DNA from: Salinispira pacifica
GTDB taxonomy: Bacteria > Spirochaetota > Spirochaetia > DSM-27196 > Salinispiraceae
Reading direction: 5' to 3'
DNA: 64,000 nt
Assembly: GCF_000507245.1 (NCBI RefSeq)
Contig: NC_023035.1
Coordinates: forward strand, 2,399,570-2,463,569
The notes beneath the pieces are model-generated. The model saw only the letters and a list, made by a program, of their open reading frames with translations. It was not told where the DNA came from and made no database searches. This document shows positions 38,606 to 46,572 of this stretch, one piece after another. Positions within the stretch are counted from its first letter, which is position 1. Every line of letters begins with the position of its first letter. Made by a program: the position numbers and the translations under genes.

Positions 38606-39310
38606 TCGGATGGTAAAAATCGGTGAAGAGGTCTCTGAAAAACTTCATGTGATTCCCCCCAAGATGTGGTTGAGCGAATTATTCGACCCAAATATTCCTA
38701 TCATGTGTGTGAAGGATCCGGCGATGAAGATAAGCCAGCCGTCCGAATTGCACCGGTACAGCCGGCAATTATCGATAAAAGCATTGCTACCCCCGCACTT
38801 CTTGCTTTTGTAATCGTAAACAAGTTTGTGGATCATCTGCCCTACTACCGGCAGGAAAGCCGGTTTGAGCGTATCGGCATCCATATTTCCCGGCAAAACA
38901 TGAGTCACTGGCAGAATTCGGTATATAAGCGGATCAAGCAGCTTATCAGGCAGTTCAAAACACACATAAAAACCGGCCAGGTCGTGCATATGGCCTGGTC
39001 GTAATCCTTCGGATTACTGCCCGGCCAGGCATCCGGGATGAAACCACCGCTCAAGTGATGAAAGAAGTAGGCGGAGATAATACTTCCAAGTCATATATGT
39101 GGCTTGCCCGGGGTTGGTCGCTGCCTACGGCAGCTGCTTCGTAAGAATCGCCCACGAGCAGAAAGTTCAAGCACCATGTACTTCCTTATTGAAACAGCAA
39201 AAGCGAATGGTCTCGATCCTCACCGCTATTTGCTCAAGCTGCTCGAAAAGGCTCCTCTGGCTGCATCGGAAAACGACTGGATTTCGCTGTTGCCTTGGAA
39301 TATCGAGTAG
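38606..39310 (+). pseudogene. IS66 TnpC transposase remnant
   Basis: Fragments in different frames match IS66 TnpC. They are EVSEKLHVIPPKMW, then a shifted frame VERIIRPKYS to SHWQNSVYKRI, then DETTAQVMKEVGGDN, and finally the C-terminus LIETAKANGLDPHRYLLKL to LLPWNIE. A 44-bp hairpin element is inserted immediately before DETTAQ, splitting HM from DETT. The region between GGDN and the C-terminus is deleted. Confidence 0.8.
38992..39035. repeat. Hairpin element, GACCAG family, inside IS66 tnpC
   Basis: The 44-bp insert begins GCCTGGTCG, contains a perfect seven-bp hairpin GTAATCC/GGATTAC with loop TTC, and closes with CTGCCCGGCCAGGCATCCGG. Removing it restores the expected TnpC junction CAT-ATG followed by GATGAAACC. 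The outer arms GCCTGG/CCAGGC also pair. Confidence 0.75.
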
Positions 39311-39543
39311 GGCTTTGACGCTTACTATTATTTTCAGCTTTATACGTTTTGAATCATGAACTTCCTATAACTGACAATATATGCTCGTTTCACTCGGGCT
39401 TCGCAAAATCTACTACTTCGTGGTAGACTTAATATTTTGTCGGAGAATTAGCGGGAAATGCCACGTCTGTACTTTACAAGGAGTACGAAGCGGCTATCTG
39501 TGGCCGCCTTGAATATAAAATTACTACTTATTAGGAGTAAAAA

Positions 39544-40503
39544 ATGAAAAGGTCATTCCCTTTTTTTGAAGTGATTGCAGTTGTTTTGATGATGACAGCT
39601 GTGTTTCCTGCGTCTGCGACACCGCTTTCTGCCGGTGACACAGAAACCTACACGGCCGGCGGTGTATCCTTCGTCATGTCCTACGTCCCCGGGGGTATGA
39701 CCTTTCCCACGGGTGTCAATGACGACGGAAGTGCAACTGTAGATAACGCATATTGGATAGGAGAGACCGAGGTGACTTACGAGCTTTGGGATACGGTATA
39801 CACTTGGGCGACAAGCAAGGCAAGAGGGGCGAAGATATATGGTTTTGCTAATGCTGGTCGCCAGGGCGGAGATTTAAAATCTGGTCCCATTGGGACGAAC
39901 CAGCACCCGGTGACCACGGTAAACTGGCGTGATGCCATGGTATGGTGCAACGCGCTTACGGAATGGTACAATGCGCAGAACGGAACAAGCTATGATCACG
40001 TCTACAGTTACGGGGGCTCGATAATAAGGGATTCCCGTGATGCCACTGCCTGCGAGGCAGCAGTTGAGAGCTCTACCGCGAAAGGCTTCCGCCTGCTGTC
40101 TAGAAATGAGTATGAACTTGCGGCGCGGTACCGTAACGGGACTGACTGGACCTACGGGGACCACGCAAGCGGAGACGAAAGTGGTGCATGTTTTGATGAC
40201 GGGAGTATCTTGGGAGATCTTGGTATGTCCACGGTAATCGGGGATTATGCTGTGTATCGCGGCAATTCCGGGTTATCTACTGCAGTGGTAAAAAGCAAAA
40301 CAGCCAATGCACTGGGCTTATACGATATGAGTGGCAATGTGGCGGAGTGGTGTTTTACTAAGAGCGGGTCTCGTCAACGCGGGCTTCTTGGCGGGAGTTG
40401 TGGCAGTTCTGCCGGCGGCCTGCAGGTTGGCGCCTGGTCCTACTACTACCCGGGCGAAGAGAGTCCCGGTAGCGGCTTCCGCATTGCGAGGACGGCCGAT
40501 TGA
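39544..40503 (+). CDS. Secreted FGE/SUMF1-domain protein with DGR-type variable C-terminus
   Basis: The 319-aa protein starts with a Sec signal peptide (cleavage likely after FPASA near residue 26). It then has a formylglycine-generating-enzyme (C-type lectin-like) fold: DNAYWIGETEVTYELWDTV, PVTTVNWRDAMVWCNALTEW, GFRLLSRNEYELAARY and LGLYDMSGNVAEWCF. The last 45 residues end GSGFRIARTAD and have the layout of DGR variable proteins such as TvpA. Codons at variable positions all end in C or T, as if derived from AAC/AAT. It probably does not modify sulfatases and instead binds ligands outside the cytoplasm. A TTAGGAGTAAAAA ribosome site precedes ATG. Confidence 0.8.
   Translation: MKRSFPFFEVIAVVLMMTAVFPASATPLSAGDTETYTAGGVSFVMSYVPGGMTFPTGVNDDGSATVDNAYWIGETEVTYELWDTVYTWATSKARGAKIYGFANAGRQGGDLKSGPIGTNQHPVTTVNWRDAMVWCNALTEWYNAQNGTSYDHVYSYGGSIIRDSRDATACEAAVESSTAKGFRLLSRNEYELAARYRNGTDWTYGDHASGDESGACFDDGSILGDLGMSTVIGDYAVYRGNSGLSTAVVKSKTANALGLYDMSGNVAEWCFTKSGSRQRGLLGGSCGSSAGGLQVGAWSYYYPGEESPGSGFRIARTAD
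40366..40493 (+). other. Candidate DGR variable region (VR)
   Basis: The translated segment runs GLLGGSCGSSAGGLQVGAW then SYYYPGEESPGSGFRIAR. Invariant positions (GGS, A, LQV, P, GFRIAR) interleave with variable ones. Seventeen variable codons, TGT GGC AGT TCT GGC GGC GGC GCC TCC TAC TAC TAC GGC AGT CCC GGT AGC, end in C or T, consistent with adenine-specific mutagenesis of AAY codons. The template repeat and DGR reverse transcriptase are not in the window. Confidence 0.65.
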
Positions 40504-40516
40504 TATATCAATCGGC
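40495..40516. other. Cruciform directly after the variable region
   Basis: A perfect inverted repeat with nine-bp arms GCCGATTGA/TCAATCGGC around TATA overlaps the stop codon of the FGE-fold gene. Several DGR target genes carry a short hairpin/cruciform of this size just downstream of the variable region that aids retrohoming. No T-run follows, so a simple terminator is less likely. Confidence 0.7.
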
Positions 40517-40597
40517 TTGACCTTTTGGGTTTTTACCTTTTGTCTTGGCATTCTTCTGCCCCTTTAGTCGATTTATTTTTTGAGCAGAAAAACGATT

Positions 40598-40623
40598 CCA
40601 GGGAAATATCAGTGTTTCCCTGG
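40598..40623. other. Inverted repeat CCAGGGAAA/TTTCCCTGG
   Basis: Nine-bp perfect arms flank an eight-base loop in the 500-bp gap between the FGE-fold gene and IS3 orfA. There is no T-run. The gap otherwise contains the cruciform, a larger compound inverted repeat and a transposase fragment. Confidence 0.6.
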
Positions 40624-40655
40624 AATACCTGGAACCAGACGGTTGGGCACATCCA

Positions 40656-40750
40656 ATAACAGAGTTTACCAGGTTACGCCTGCGGCTCCACCCGAATTGC
40701 CTCTGGTCGCAGGCTCCCGACGGCAACTTCTGGTAAACTTGAAACGTTAT
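40656..40750. other. Compound inverted repeat resembling an attC site
   Basis: Nested arms are ATAAC/GTTAT (outer), AGTTTACCAG/CTGGTAAACT (10 bp) and GCCTGCG/CGCAGGC (inner). Unpaired spacers lie between them, AG on the left and TGAAAC on the right of the outer junction. The arrangement recalls integron attC sites (R box, spacer, L box, variable loop). However, GTTATAT fits the GTTRRRY core with only one mismatch, and no integron integrase is present. Confidence 0.35.
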
Positions 40751-40845
40751 ATGAAATGTCATGTACGAATAAAACAAAAAGAGAAAGAAAAATGAAAAAG
40801 ATTTATGCACTTCCCCACTTTTCGGACGTCTCAGAGCAAGAAATA

Positions 40846-40952
40846 GTATTTTTCAAATGATGGTCCCAAAGCCTTGAGTATGGTTTTCTGATCTTCTCGC
40901 AGAGTTGATATTGGAGTCACGGTCTTATCTTCCAAAGTTATCCGTTGGAACT
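40846..40952 (-). pseudogene. Transposase C-terminal fragment (uncertain)
   Basis: The minus-strand frame reads ITLEDKTVTPISTLREDQK and ends GPSFEKYYFLL followed by a stop. It stops being coding at the terminus of the IS3 element (40,953), suggesting a transposase C-terminus cut by that insertion. Family not recognised. Confidence 0.3.
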
Positions 40953-41002
40953 TGAACCGCCCCGGCTTTACCGGAGATAAAATCTTGTGAGAGGATGGAG
41001 TC

Positions 41003-41329
41003 ATGGTAAGGAAAAACAGCAGGTTTTCTGAGGAAGTAAGGGAGCGGGCAATCCGGATGGTATTCGCCGCCAAGGATGAATATGATTCGCAGTGGGCCGC
41101 TATAGAGTCGATAGCTGAAAAGATAGGCTGTACTGCAGAGACTCTGCGGCGTTGGGTGCGACAGGCTGAGAAAGATAATGGTAGTCGGGAAGGCATCACT
41201 ACCGGCGAAAAGAAAAGAATAGAAGATTTTGAGCGGGAAGTTCGAGAGCTCAAAAAAGCCAATGAAATATTACGCCTGGCTGCCGGATATTTCGCGAAGA
41301 CGGAGCTCGACCGCCCACACAAGAAATAG
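41003..41329 (+). CDS. IS3-family OrfA
   Basis: This 108-aa DNA-binding protein of an IS3-type element has a helix-turn-helix (AIESIAEKIGCTAETLRRWVRQ) followed by a leucine-zipper-like segment (FEREVRELKKANEILRLAAGYF). In such elements OrfB is made by a -1 frameshift near the end of OrfA. The orfB frame does overlap here, but orfB is broken, so no functional transposase is expected from this copy. Confidence 0.85.
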   Translation: MVRKNSRFSEEVRERAIRMVFAAKDEYDSQWAAIESIAEKIGCTAETLRRWVRQAEKDNGSREGITTGEKKRIEDFEREVRELKKANEILRLAAGYFAKTELDRPHKK

Positions 41330-41410
41330 TTGAGTTTATAGACACGCACCGGAATGTATATGGAGTCGAGCCGATCTGCAAAGTCTTACCGATTGCTTCA
41401 TGGTTATATT
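41304..41410 (+). pseudogene. IS3-family OrfB, 5' fragment
   Basis: In the -1 frame relative to orfA the sequence reads GARPPTQEIVEFIDTHRNVY then GVEPICKVLPIA, the N-terminus of IS3 OrfB. It stops at the boundary of the IS5-like insertion. Confidence 0.75.
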
Positions 41411-41467
41411 AGGGCCTCCTGAAAAAACCTTAACCCTATACATATAAATGAAATACTGCTAGAATTT

Positions 41468-43053
41468 GTGCATGAAGTGCACGGTTTTTGCGAAAACCAG
41501 GCAAAAACCCTTGCACCTGTTTTCTTGGCGGGAGGGATTGTGTATAGAACTGAGGACAAAACGCAGCTTTCATTTGAAGATTTCTATCTCCCATTTGGAG
41601 GCAAACTGAACCCCAATAACCGCTGGGTACAGCTTGCTGATTTAATTCCCTGGGAAGATTTAGAAGCAGAATACGCCTCACAGTTTGCTATCGAAAGCGG
41701 GCAAGGCGCTCCGGCAATACAGTTTCGGACAGCTCTGGGTGCCCTGATTATAAAGGAAAAATTAGGAATTACAGATGAGGAAACCGTGGAGCAGATTCGT
41801 GAGACGCCTTACCTGCAATATCTCATCGGAATGCAGGGGTACCAGGATGAGGCTCCTTTTGATCCATCCATGCCTGGTCACTCGCTACGCTCGTTGCCCG
41901 GCCGTGCATCCGGGATGGTGCATTTCAGAAAGCGAATCAGCATGGACATGATCACTCACGCAAATGAATTGATTATTGCCGAAGAACGTAAAAAAAAACT
42001 GAAGATGATACGGAAGCTGAAAAAGAAGAAAATTCTGAGGTAGAAAACAGCGGAAAGCTTCTGATTGATGCTACCTGTGTGCCCGGTGATATTCGCTATC
42101 CCACCGATCTTTCGCTTTTAAATGAGAGCCGGGAAAAACTGGAAACCATCATAGACGTTATTCACGCAGAACGGCCCAAGGGCGCGACAAAACCCCGAAC
42201 ATACCGGCAAAGGGCGCGAAAGGATTTTTTGGCTGTCATCAAAAAGCGCAAAGCGAGCAAGAACAAGATTCGCAAGGCAATACGCAAGCAGCTGGGGTAC
42301 ATACGCCGTAATCTCCGGCACATAGAGCAATTAGCAGCAGGTGTCAGTTTGAAAATCCTGTCACGGAAACAGTACCGGAATCTGCTGGTGATCTCAGAAG
42401 TCTTTCGCCAGCAGGCCCTGATGTATGAAAACAAAGATCATCGAATGTCAGGCCGGATCGTGAGCATATCCCAACCCCATATTCGCCCCATAGTCAGGGG
42501 AAAAGCCGGTACCCCGGTTGAGTTCGGCATGAAGATTTCATCCGCCAATATTAACGGGTACATGTTTATCGACCGATTTTCATGGGATCCATACAACGAG
42601 TCTGGTGATTTAGACATGCAGGCTGAAAATTACAAACAGAGATATGGCGTGTATCCGGAATCAATACACGCCGATCAGATTTACCGCACCAGGGACAACC
42701 GAAATTGGTGCAAGAAACGGGGAATCAGATTATCTGGTCCACCACTGGGTCGTCCACCGAAAGATCGTGGAGAAAATCGGGAACGAAAGAAGCTGGCCCG
42801 TCAGGATGAGCTGGATAGAATCGCCGTTGAAGGGACATTCGGTAGAGCAAAACGACGGTACTCAATGGGTCGATTAATGACAAAGCTTTCTGAGACCAGT
42901 GAATCGCAGGTGGCCATGATCATGCTGGTGATGAACCTGGAAAAGATTCGCATGGATCTTTTTTACGTCTTTATCATAGCTATGCTACGCAGCCGAAAAA
43001 TTCCGAAGTCTCATTTCCCCGTGGTATTGGGGTATGGTAATATGGCAGCATAG
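41468..43053 (+). CDS. IS5-like transposase requiring a -1 frameshift at A9
   Basis: The first frame (41,468-42,043, GTG start) gives FEDFYLPFGGKLNPNNRWV to MVHFRKRISMDM. It then runs into CGT followed by nine A and ends 14 codons later. Slipping back one base on the A-run joins the second frame, which continues TEDDTEAEKEENSEVENSGK, LLIDATCVPGDIRYPTDL and then the C-terminal catalytic region (NINGYMFIDR, HADQIYRTRDN, GTFGRAKRRYSMGR). The joined protein is about 530 aa. A 42-bp hairpin element is inserted in frame between FDPS and MVHF. Activity is uncertain. Confidence 0.75.
41873..41914. repeat. Hairpin element, GACCAG family, inside IS5-like transposase
   Basis: The 42-bp insert starts CCTGGTC and ends GCCCGGCCGTGCATCCGGG, matching the element in IS66 tnpC at both ends with a different interior (ACTCGCTACGCTCGTT). 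It adds 14 residues to the transposase without shifting the frame. Its interior pairs less well than the other family members. Confidence 0.6.
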
Positions 43054-43073
43054 GGTTTTTTTCAGGAGGCCCT

Positions 43074-44398
43074 ATTTAGAGGACATCAGAGATGATCTTT
43101 TGTCAGGAGAATACCAGCCTCTCCCAGCAAAGCGCGTATATATTCCAAAACCAAACGGCAAGTTACGACCTTTGGGAATACCTACACTAAGAGATCGAAT
43201 TGTACAGCGAGCAATGCTGATGGCGATGGAGCCGATATGGGAAAGTGACTTTCACAGACTATCCTACGGCTTCAGACCTGAACGAAGTGTACATCATGCA
43301 ATTCGAACAGTAAAGTTTCAGCTTCAGGATGGAGTTGAAACGGTTGGAAGGTGGATCATCGAAGGCGATCTATCAAGCTATTTTGATACGGTTCATCACA
43401 GACTTCTTATGAAATGCGTGCGCAGGAGGATCAAGGATAAGCGCTTTACCGCACTGCTGTGGCGGTTTCTCAAGGCTGGGCATATCGACAAAGATCTCTT
43501 CAAGGCTGCGAGCGAAGGAGTTCCTCAGGGTGGAGTACTCTCTCCACTACTGTCCAATATCATGCTAAATGAGTTCGACTGGTGGCTGGATCAGCTTTAT
43601 CTGAGCAAGAAAGCACGGAAAGGCCGCTGGTATTGGAATAACACAATCAAGATTCAACGCCCAATCGCAGTGCGGGAAGGCCGAGAATGGCTGCCGGCAG
43701 TCACCTATTGCCGGTATGCTGATGACTTTGTGATACAAGTAAAGGGCAATCGACAGCATGCAGAATTGATTAGGGAGCAAGCACGCTCATTTCTTGAAGA
43801 TACGCTACATCTGACCTTGAACATGGAGAAGACCCATATTACCCATGTGGATGACGGCTTTGTGTTTCTTGGTCATAGAATTATCCGCAAGCGAGGCCCG
43901 CGAGGCATCAAACGTCCAGTCACAACAATTCCGCACCAGAAAGCGAAAGCATTTGCCCGCTCAATAGCACAGGAACTGTCGGGAAATTATAGCGAGAATA
44001 AAATCGCTATGGTGGAACGATTGAACCGGAAACTTGCAGGCTGGGCGAATTTCTATCAGTTTACTGATTATACATCGTACGTCTATCGCCGAATTGATAG
44101 AGTTGTATTTTGGAAGCTGGCACATTGGCTGGCGCGGAAGTATCGGACATCAATCAAGAGTCTTGCAAGGCGAGGAATACGGAGTCCTGCACCGGGTAAA
44201 GCCAAAACATGGATTCTCTATGGAGCAAATCCAAATGGCAAAATCCAGGGCATAGACCTTCGTCGGCTGGTTACCAGTCCGAAGAAGCAATTCCGCTGGA
44301 GAAATCCTGAAGTTAATCCATACCTGCCACGAGAAGAAGAACGAAATACTGTGAGCTCAACGTATGATCAAGTTGCGAGGGCTATTAGCCCGATCTAA
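43074..44398 (+). CDS. ltrA: Group II intron reverse transcriptase/maturase, 5' truncated
   Basis: The frame has RT motifs VYIPKPNGKLRPLGIPTLRD, the GDLSSYFDTVHH block, SEGVPQGGVLSPLLSN and the catalytic CRYADDFVIQ, followed by the maturase (X) domain with RLNRKLAGWANFYQFTDY. There is no HNH endonuclease. The N-terminus (roughly 50-60 residues) is missing because the IS5-like element abuts at 43,073. The upstream ATG in the fused frame belongs to that element. The intron's domains V-VI follow at once. Without a 5' end the intron cannot be mobile on its own. Confidence 0.88.
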
Positions 44399-44403
44399 AT
44401 GGA

Positions 44404-44488
44404 AAGCCGGATGCGCTGAAAGGTGCACGTCCGGTTTGGGGAGGAGAGGCAGGGAGATAGTTCGACTACGCCCTGTCTCTTACTCTAC
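44404..44488 (+). ncRNA. Group II intron domains V and VI
   Basis: Domain V is recognisable: AGCCGGATGCGCTGAAAGG then TGCACGTCCGGTTT, a stem with the AGC triad replaced in the usual bulge layout. Domain VI follows as GAGAGGCAGGG paired with CCCTGTCTCTT. The intron ends ..CTCTAC at 44,488, after which the IS3 orfB frame resumes (LRLPGGMVYLVAI). Confidence 0.8.
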
Positions 44489-44958
44489 TCAGATTACCCG
44501 GAGGGATGGTGTATTTGGTAGCGATTATTGACCTGTATTCCCGGAAAGTTTTGAGTTGGAGACTGAGCAACAGCATGAAGGTTGATTTCTGCAATGAGGC
44601 TTTGCTCGAAGCTCTGGAAAAATATGGCGTTCCAGCGATCTTTAACACAGATCAGGGTAGCCAGTTTACATCGGATTCATTTATACAGATCCTCAAGGAT
44701 CATCAAATTGAAATCAGCATGGACGGCAAAGGTCGTGCACTGGATAATATTTATATTGAACGGCTTTGGAGGACATTAAAGTACGAAGACATTTACATCA
44801 AAGGTTATGAAAGCATGACCGCTCTGCGAGACGGGTTACACCGCTATTTCCACTTCTACAATACCAAGCGATACCACCAGTCTTTGGACTATCAGGTTCC
44901 TGATGAAAAGTATGAATCATTTCAGATTCCGGATCAGGAATGGAGATCAGCAGCCTAA
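44489..44958 (+). pseudogene. IS3-family OrfB, 3' fragment
   Basis: The frame reads RLPGGMVYLVAIIDLYSRKV, NTDQGSQFTSDSF and SMDGKGRALDNIYIERLWR, the C-terminal part of a DDE integrase with the second Asp and the Glu. The first catalytic Asp region lies in the lost middle portion. It could be translated from the internal ATG at 44,506, but would be inactive. Confidence 0.8.
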
Positions 44959-44990
44959 TAAGGCTCCACGTAAAACTTATCAGATTTTGG

Positions 44991-45549
44991 TCTGGACAAA
45001 GGGCTCAGCTTATCCCGAAAGATTGTCGGTTGGACTGTAGAAATTGAAGAAAGTCCCGAGTTGGCTGAGGCGCTTTTTCGCCGAACTATCAATGGCCAAA
45101 AACGGCAGCCGAAGTTCGTTCACGCCGACAATGGTGGCCCCATGAAAGGCTTAAGTCTCGTAGCATTTTTAACAATGCTGCAGATAAACATGACCTACAA
45201 TCGCCCGAGAGTCAGCAACGAAAATCCTTTCATTGAATCATTTTTTGGATCCATGAAAGGCCATGTGAAATACCCCAGACACTTTGAGGGTATAGAGCAT
45301 TCAAGGACATGGTTCGCCGACTTCATCGATTGGTACAATAACCGGCACCAGCATTCGGGTATCGGTTATGTGACTCCGGCTCAGCGTCATGGCGGAGAAG
45401 ATGTAGTAATCCTGAGACAGCGCCAGAAATGTTTGAATAAGGCTTGCGAAAAATTCCCGGAACGTTTTGTTCGGGGAACGAGGAACTTGTTGAATGATCG
45501 ACAGGTGATACTCCACAAGCAGGAAAAAAAGGAACAGGAAGTCGCATAA
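44991..45549 (+). pseudogene. Second DDE integrase fragment (IS3 superfamily)
   Basis: The frame reads SRKIVGWTVEIEESPELAEA, FVHADNGGPMKG and ENPFIESFFGSMKGHVKYP, then WYNNRHQHSGIGYVTPAQRH. This is the C-terminal catalytic half of an integrase unlike the IS3 copy before it. The N-terminal half and orfA are absent. Confidence 0.75.
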
Positions 45550-45600
45550 TTTATATCAAAGACCGAAGGACCATGTGACATCTATGTTGACAAATGTCGG

Positions 45601-45711
45601 AGTGGTCTTGATCTACACAGCTATTTGTTCTATCTGTTCGAAAAGGTTCAGTTGGCTGAATCGGAAAACGAGTGGATTTCGCTCCAAGGGTCAAACCTGC
45701 CGGAAGATTAA
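45601..45711 (+). pseudogene. IS66 TnpC C-terminal fragment
   Basis: The 36-residue frame SGLDLHSYLFYLFEKVQLAE then SENEWISLQG matches the IS66 TnpC C-terminus seen at 39,180-39,310 (NGLDPHRYLLKLLEKAPLAA). It is a second, independent IS66 scar. The 258 bp from here to abiEi hold no gene apart from the abiE promoter. Confidence 0.7.
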
Positions 45712-45919
45712 TTTCAGAATCAGTTTTGCTTATCTGGTCAGAAAAATAGAGGTGAAATGCTTTATACGCAGACACGGAATCCAAGGGTCGAAAGCCAACC
45801 TTCCATGGAAATCTGCGAAGTGCTATCCGGCAAGCAACATCTGATAGAATCGACCACTTCTGGCTGGTACTGTGGTAGATCTTATCATCCAACATTTCAT
45901 CTGCCGGGTTAATATGTCA

Positions 45920-45965
45920 TGACACTTACTACTACACATACATCTTTTTGTAGTATATAATGTCA
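45920..45965 (+). promoter_or_regulatory. abiE promoter with overlapping inverted-repeat operator
   Basis: TGACACTTACTACTAC (45,920) and GTAGTATATAATGTCA (45,950) form an imperfect inverted repeat, 12 of 16 matching. The right arm contains the -10 box TATAAT (45,956-45,961). AbiEi proteins are known to repress their own operon by binding inverted repeats, so this is the expected operator. Transcription would start almost at the ATG (45,970), predicting a leaderless mRNA. Confidence 0.65.
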
Positions 45966-45969
45966 CGCT

Positions 45970-46572
45970 ATGACCAACGAAACCAGAAACAGGATTCTAC
46001 AAGTCTTTGAAAAGCAGTCAGGCTACGCAAGAACTCAAGACATAAAATCCGAAGGCCTTCATCATAAGTACCTCCAGGAGCTCGTAGATGATGGCACTAT
46101 ACTAAAAATCAAACACGGCCTTTACAGCCTCACTGAACTCGATGATGCTGCGACTCTCCATGAAGCACTTCTTACCGTTCCGGATGGAATTATCTGTATG
46201 GGTACAGCTCTGGCCTACTACGAGTTGACAACCTGGAATCCGCCTGAAATACATATTGCCCTGCTCCGGGGAAGAAAGATTCTACTTCCAGATTATCCTC
46301 CTATCCAGCTATACCATGTATCTGAGGATATTTTCACCCTTGGTCAAACAGAGATTAAAACAGACTCCGGGCATTATATACCAATATACAACAGGGAGAG
46401 AGCCGTGTGCGATGCTATAAGGTTCAGAAACAAGATCGGCATCGACATCATGAAGGAAGTCCTTGGAGGATATATACAGAGTGATCATCGCGATCTCAAT
46501 ACTCTAAACCGTTATGCCCGGAAACTAAGGATTGAAACTGTCCTCAACCAATACCTGGATGTTCTCCTATGA
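45970..46572 (+). CDS. abiEi: AbiEi-family antitoxin / autorepressor
   Basis: The 200-aa protein has an N-terminal winged-helix (VFEKQSGYARTQDIKSEGLH, then HKYLQELVDDGTILKIKHGLY) as in AbiEi antitoxins of type IV toxin-antitoxin phage-abortive systems. The C-terminal domain (TVPDGIICMGTALAYYELT, then NRERAVCDAIRF) is also typical. No Shine-Dalgarno sequence is present and the -10 box is only eight bases upstream, so the message is probably leaderless. It overlaps abiEii by four bases. Confidence 0.88.
   Translation: MTNETRNRILQVFEKQSGYARTQDIKSEGLHHKYLQELVDDGTILKIKHGLYSLTELDDAATLHEALLTVPDGIICMGTALAYYELTTWNPPEIHIALLRGRKILLPDYPPIQLYHVSEDIFTLGQTEIKTDSGHYIPIYNRERAVCDAIRFRNKIGIDIMKEVLGGYIQSDHRDLNTLNRYARKLRIETVLNQYLDVLL

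Larger units (their letters stand above)
38165..39325 (+). mobile_element. IS66-family element, internally deleted
   Basis: The left end TAAGCGTCAAAG and the right end, reading GTAAGCGTCAAAGC on the other strand, are IS66-type inverted repeats. Inside are remnants of tnpA and tnpC, but the 1.16-kb span is less than half a normal IS66 element. tnpB and most of tnpC are gone. No 8-bp target duplication is visible. Confidence 0.8.
41411..43073 (+). mobile_element. IS5-like insertion sequence
   Basis: The terminal inverted repeats are AGGGCCTCCTGAAAAAA (left) and its inverse TTTTTTCAGGAGGCCCT (right). ATT occurs on both outer sides (41,408-41,410 and 43,074-43,076), but the two flanks belong to different elements, so the trinucleotide may be chance. 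The element contains one transposase gene in two frames. A decayed relative lies at 62,125-62,398. Confidence 0.8.
40953..44990 (+). mobile_element. IS3-family element disrupted by IS5-like element and group II intron remnant
   Basis: The left terminus TGAACCGCCCCGGCTTTACC precedes orfA. orfB starts normally, then is cut at 41,410 by an IS5-like element. The rest of orfB resumes at 44,489 immediately after the 3' end of a group II intron. An isolated copy of the same terminus, in reverse, occurs at 50,450-50,471. The right terminus here is not clear and the end coordinate is approximate. Confidence 0.7.

Noticed and set aside
41408-43076. ATT target-site duplication of the IS5-like element
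   Set aside because: The two flanks come from different elements (IS3 orfB and group II RT), so a simple insertion did not create this arrangement and the match may be chance.
43074-44398. Reverse transcriptase as the DGR enzyme for the variable region
   Set aside because: It has the maturase domain and is followed by group II intron domains V-VI, so it belongs to an intron and not to a DGR.
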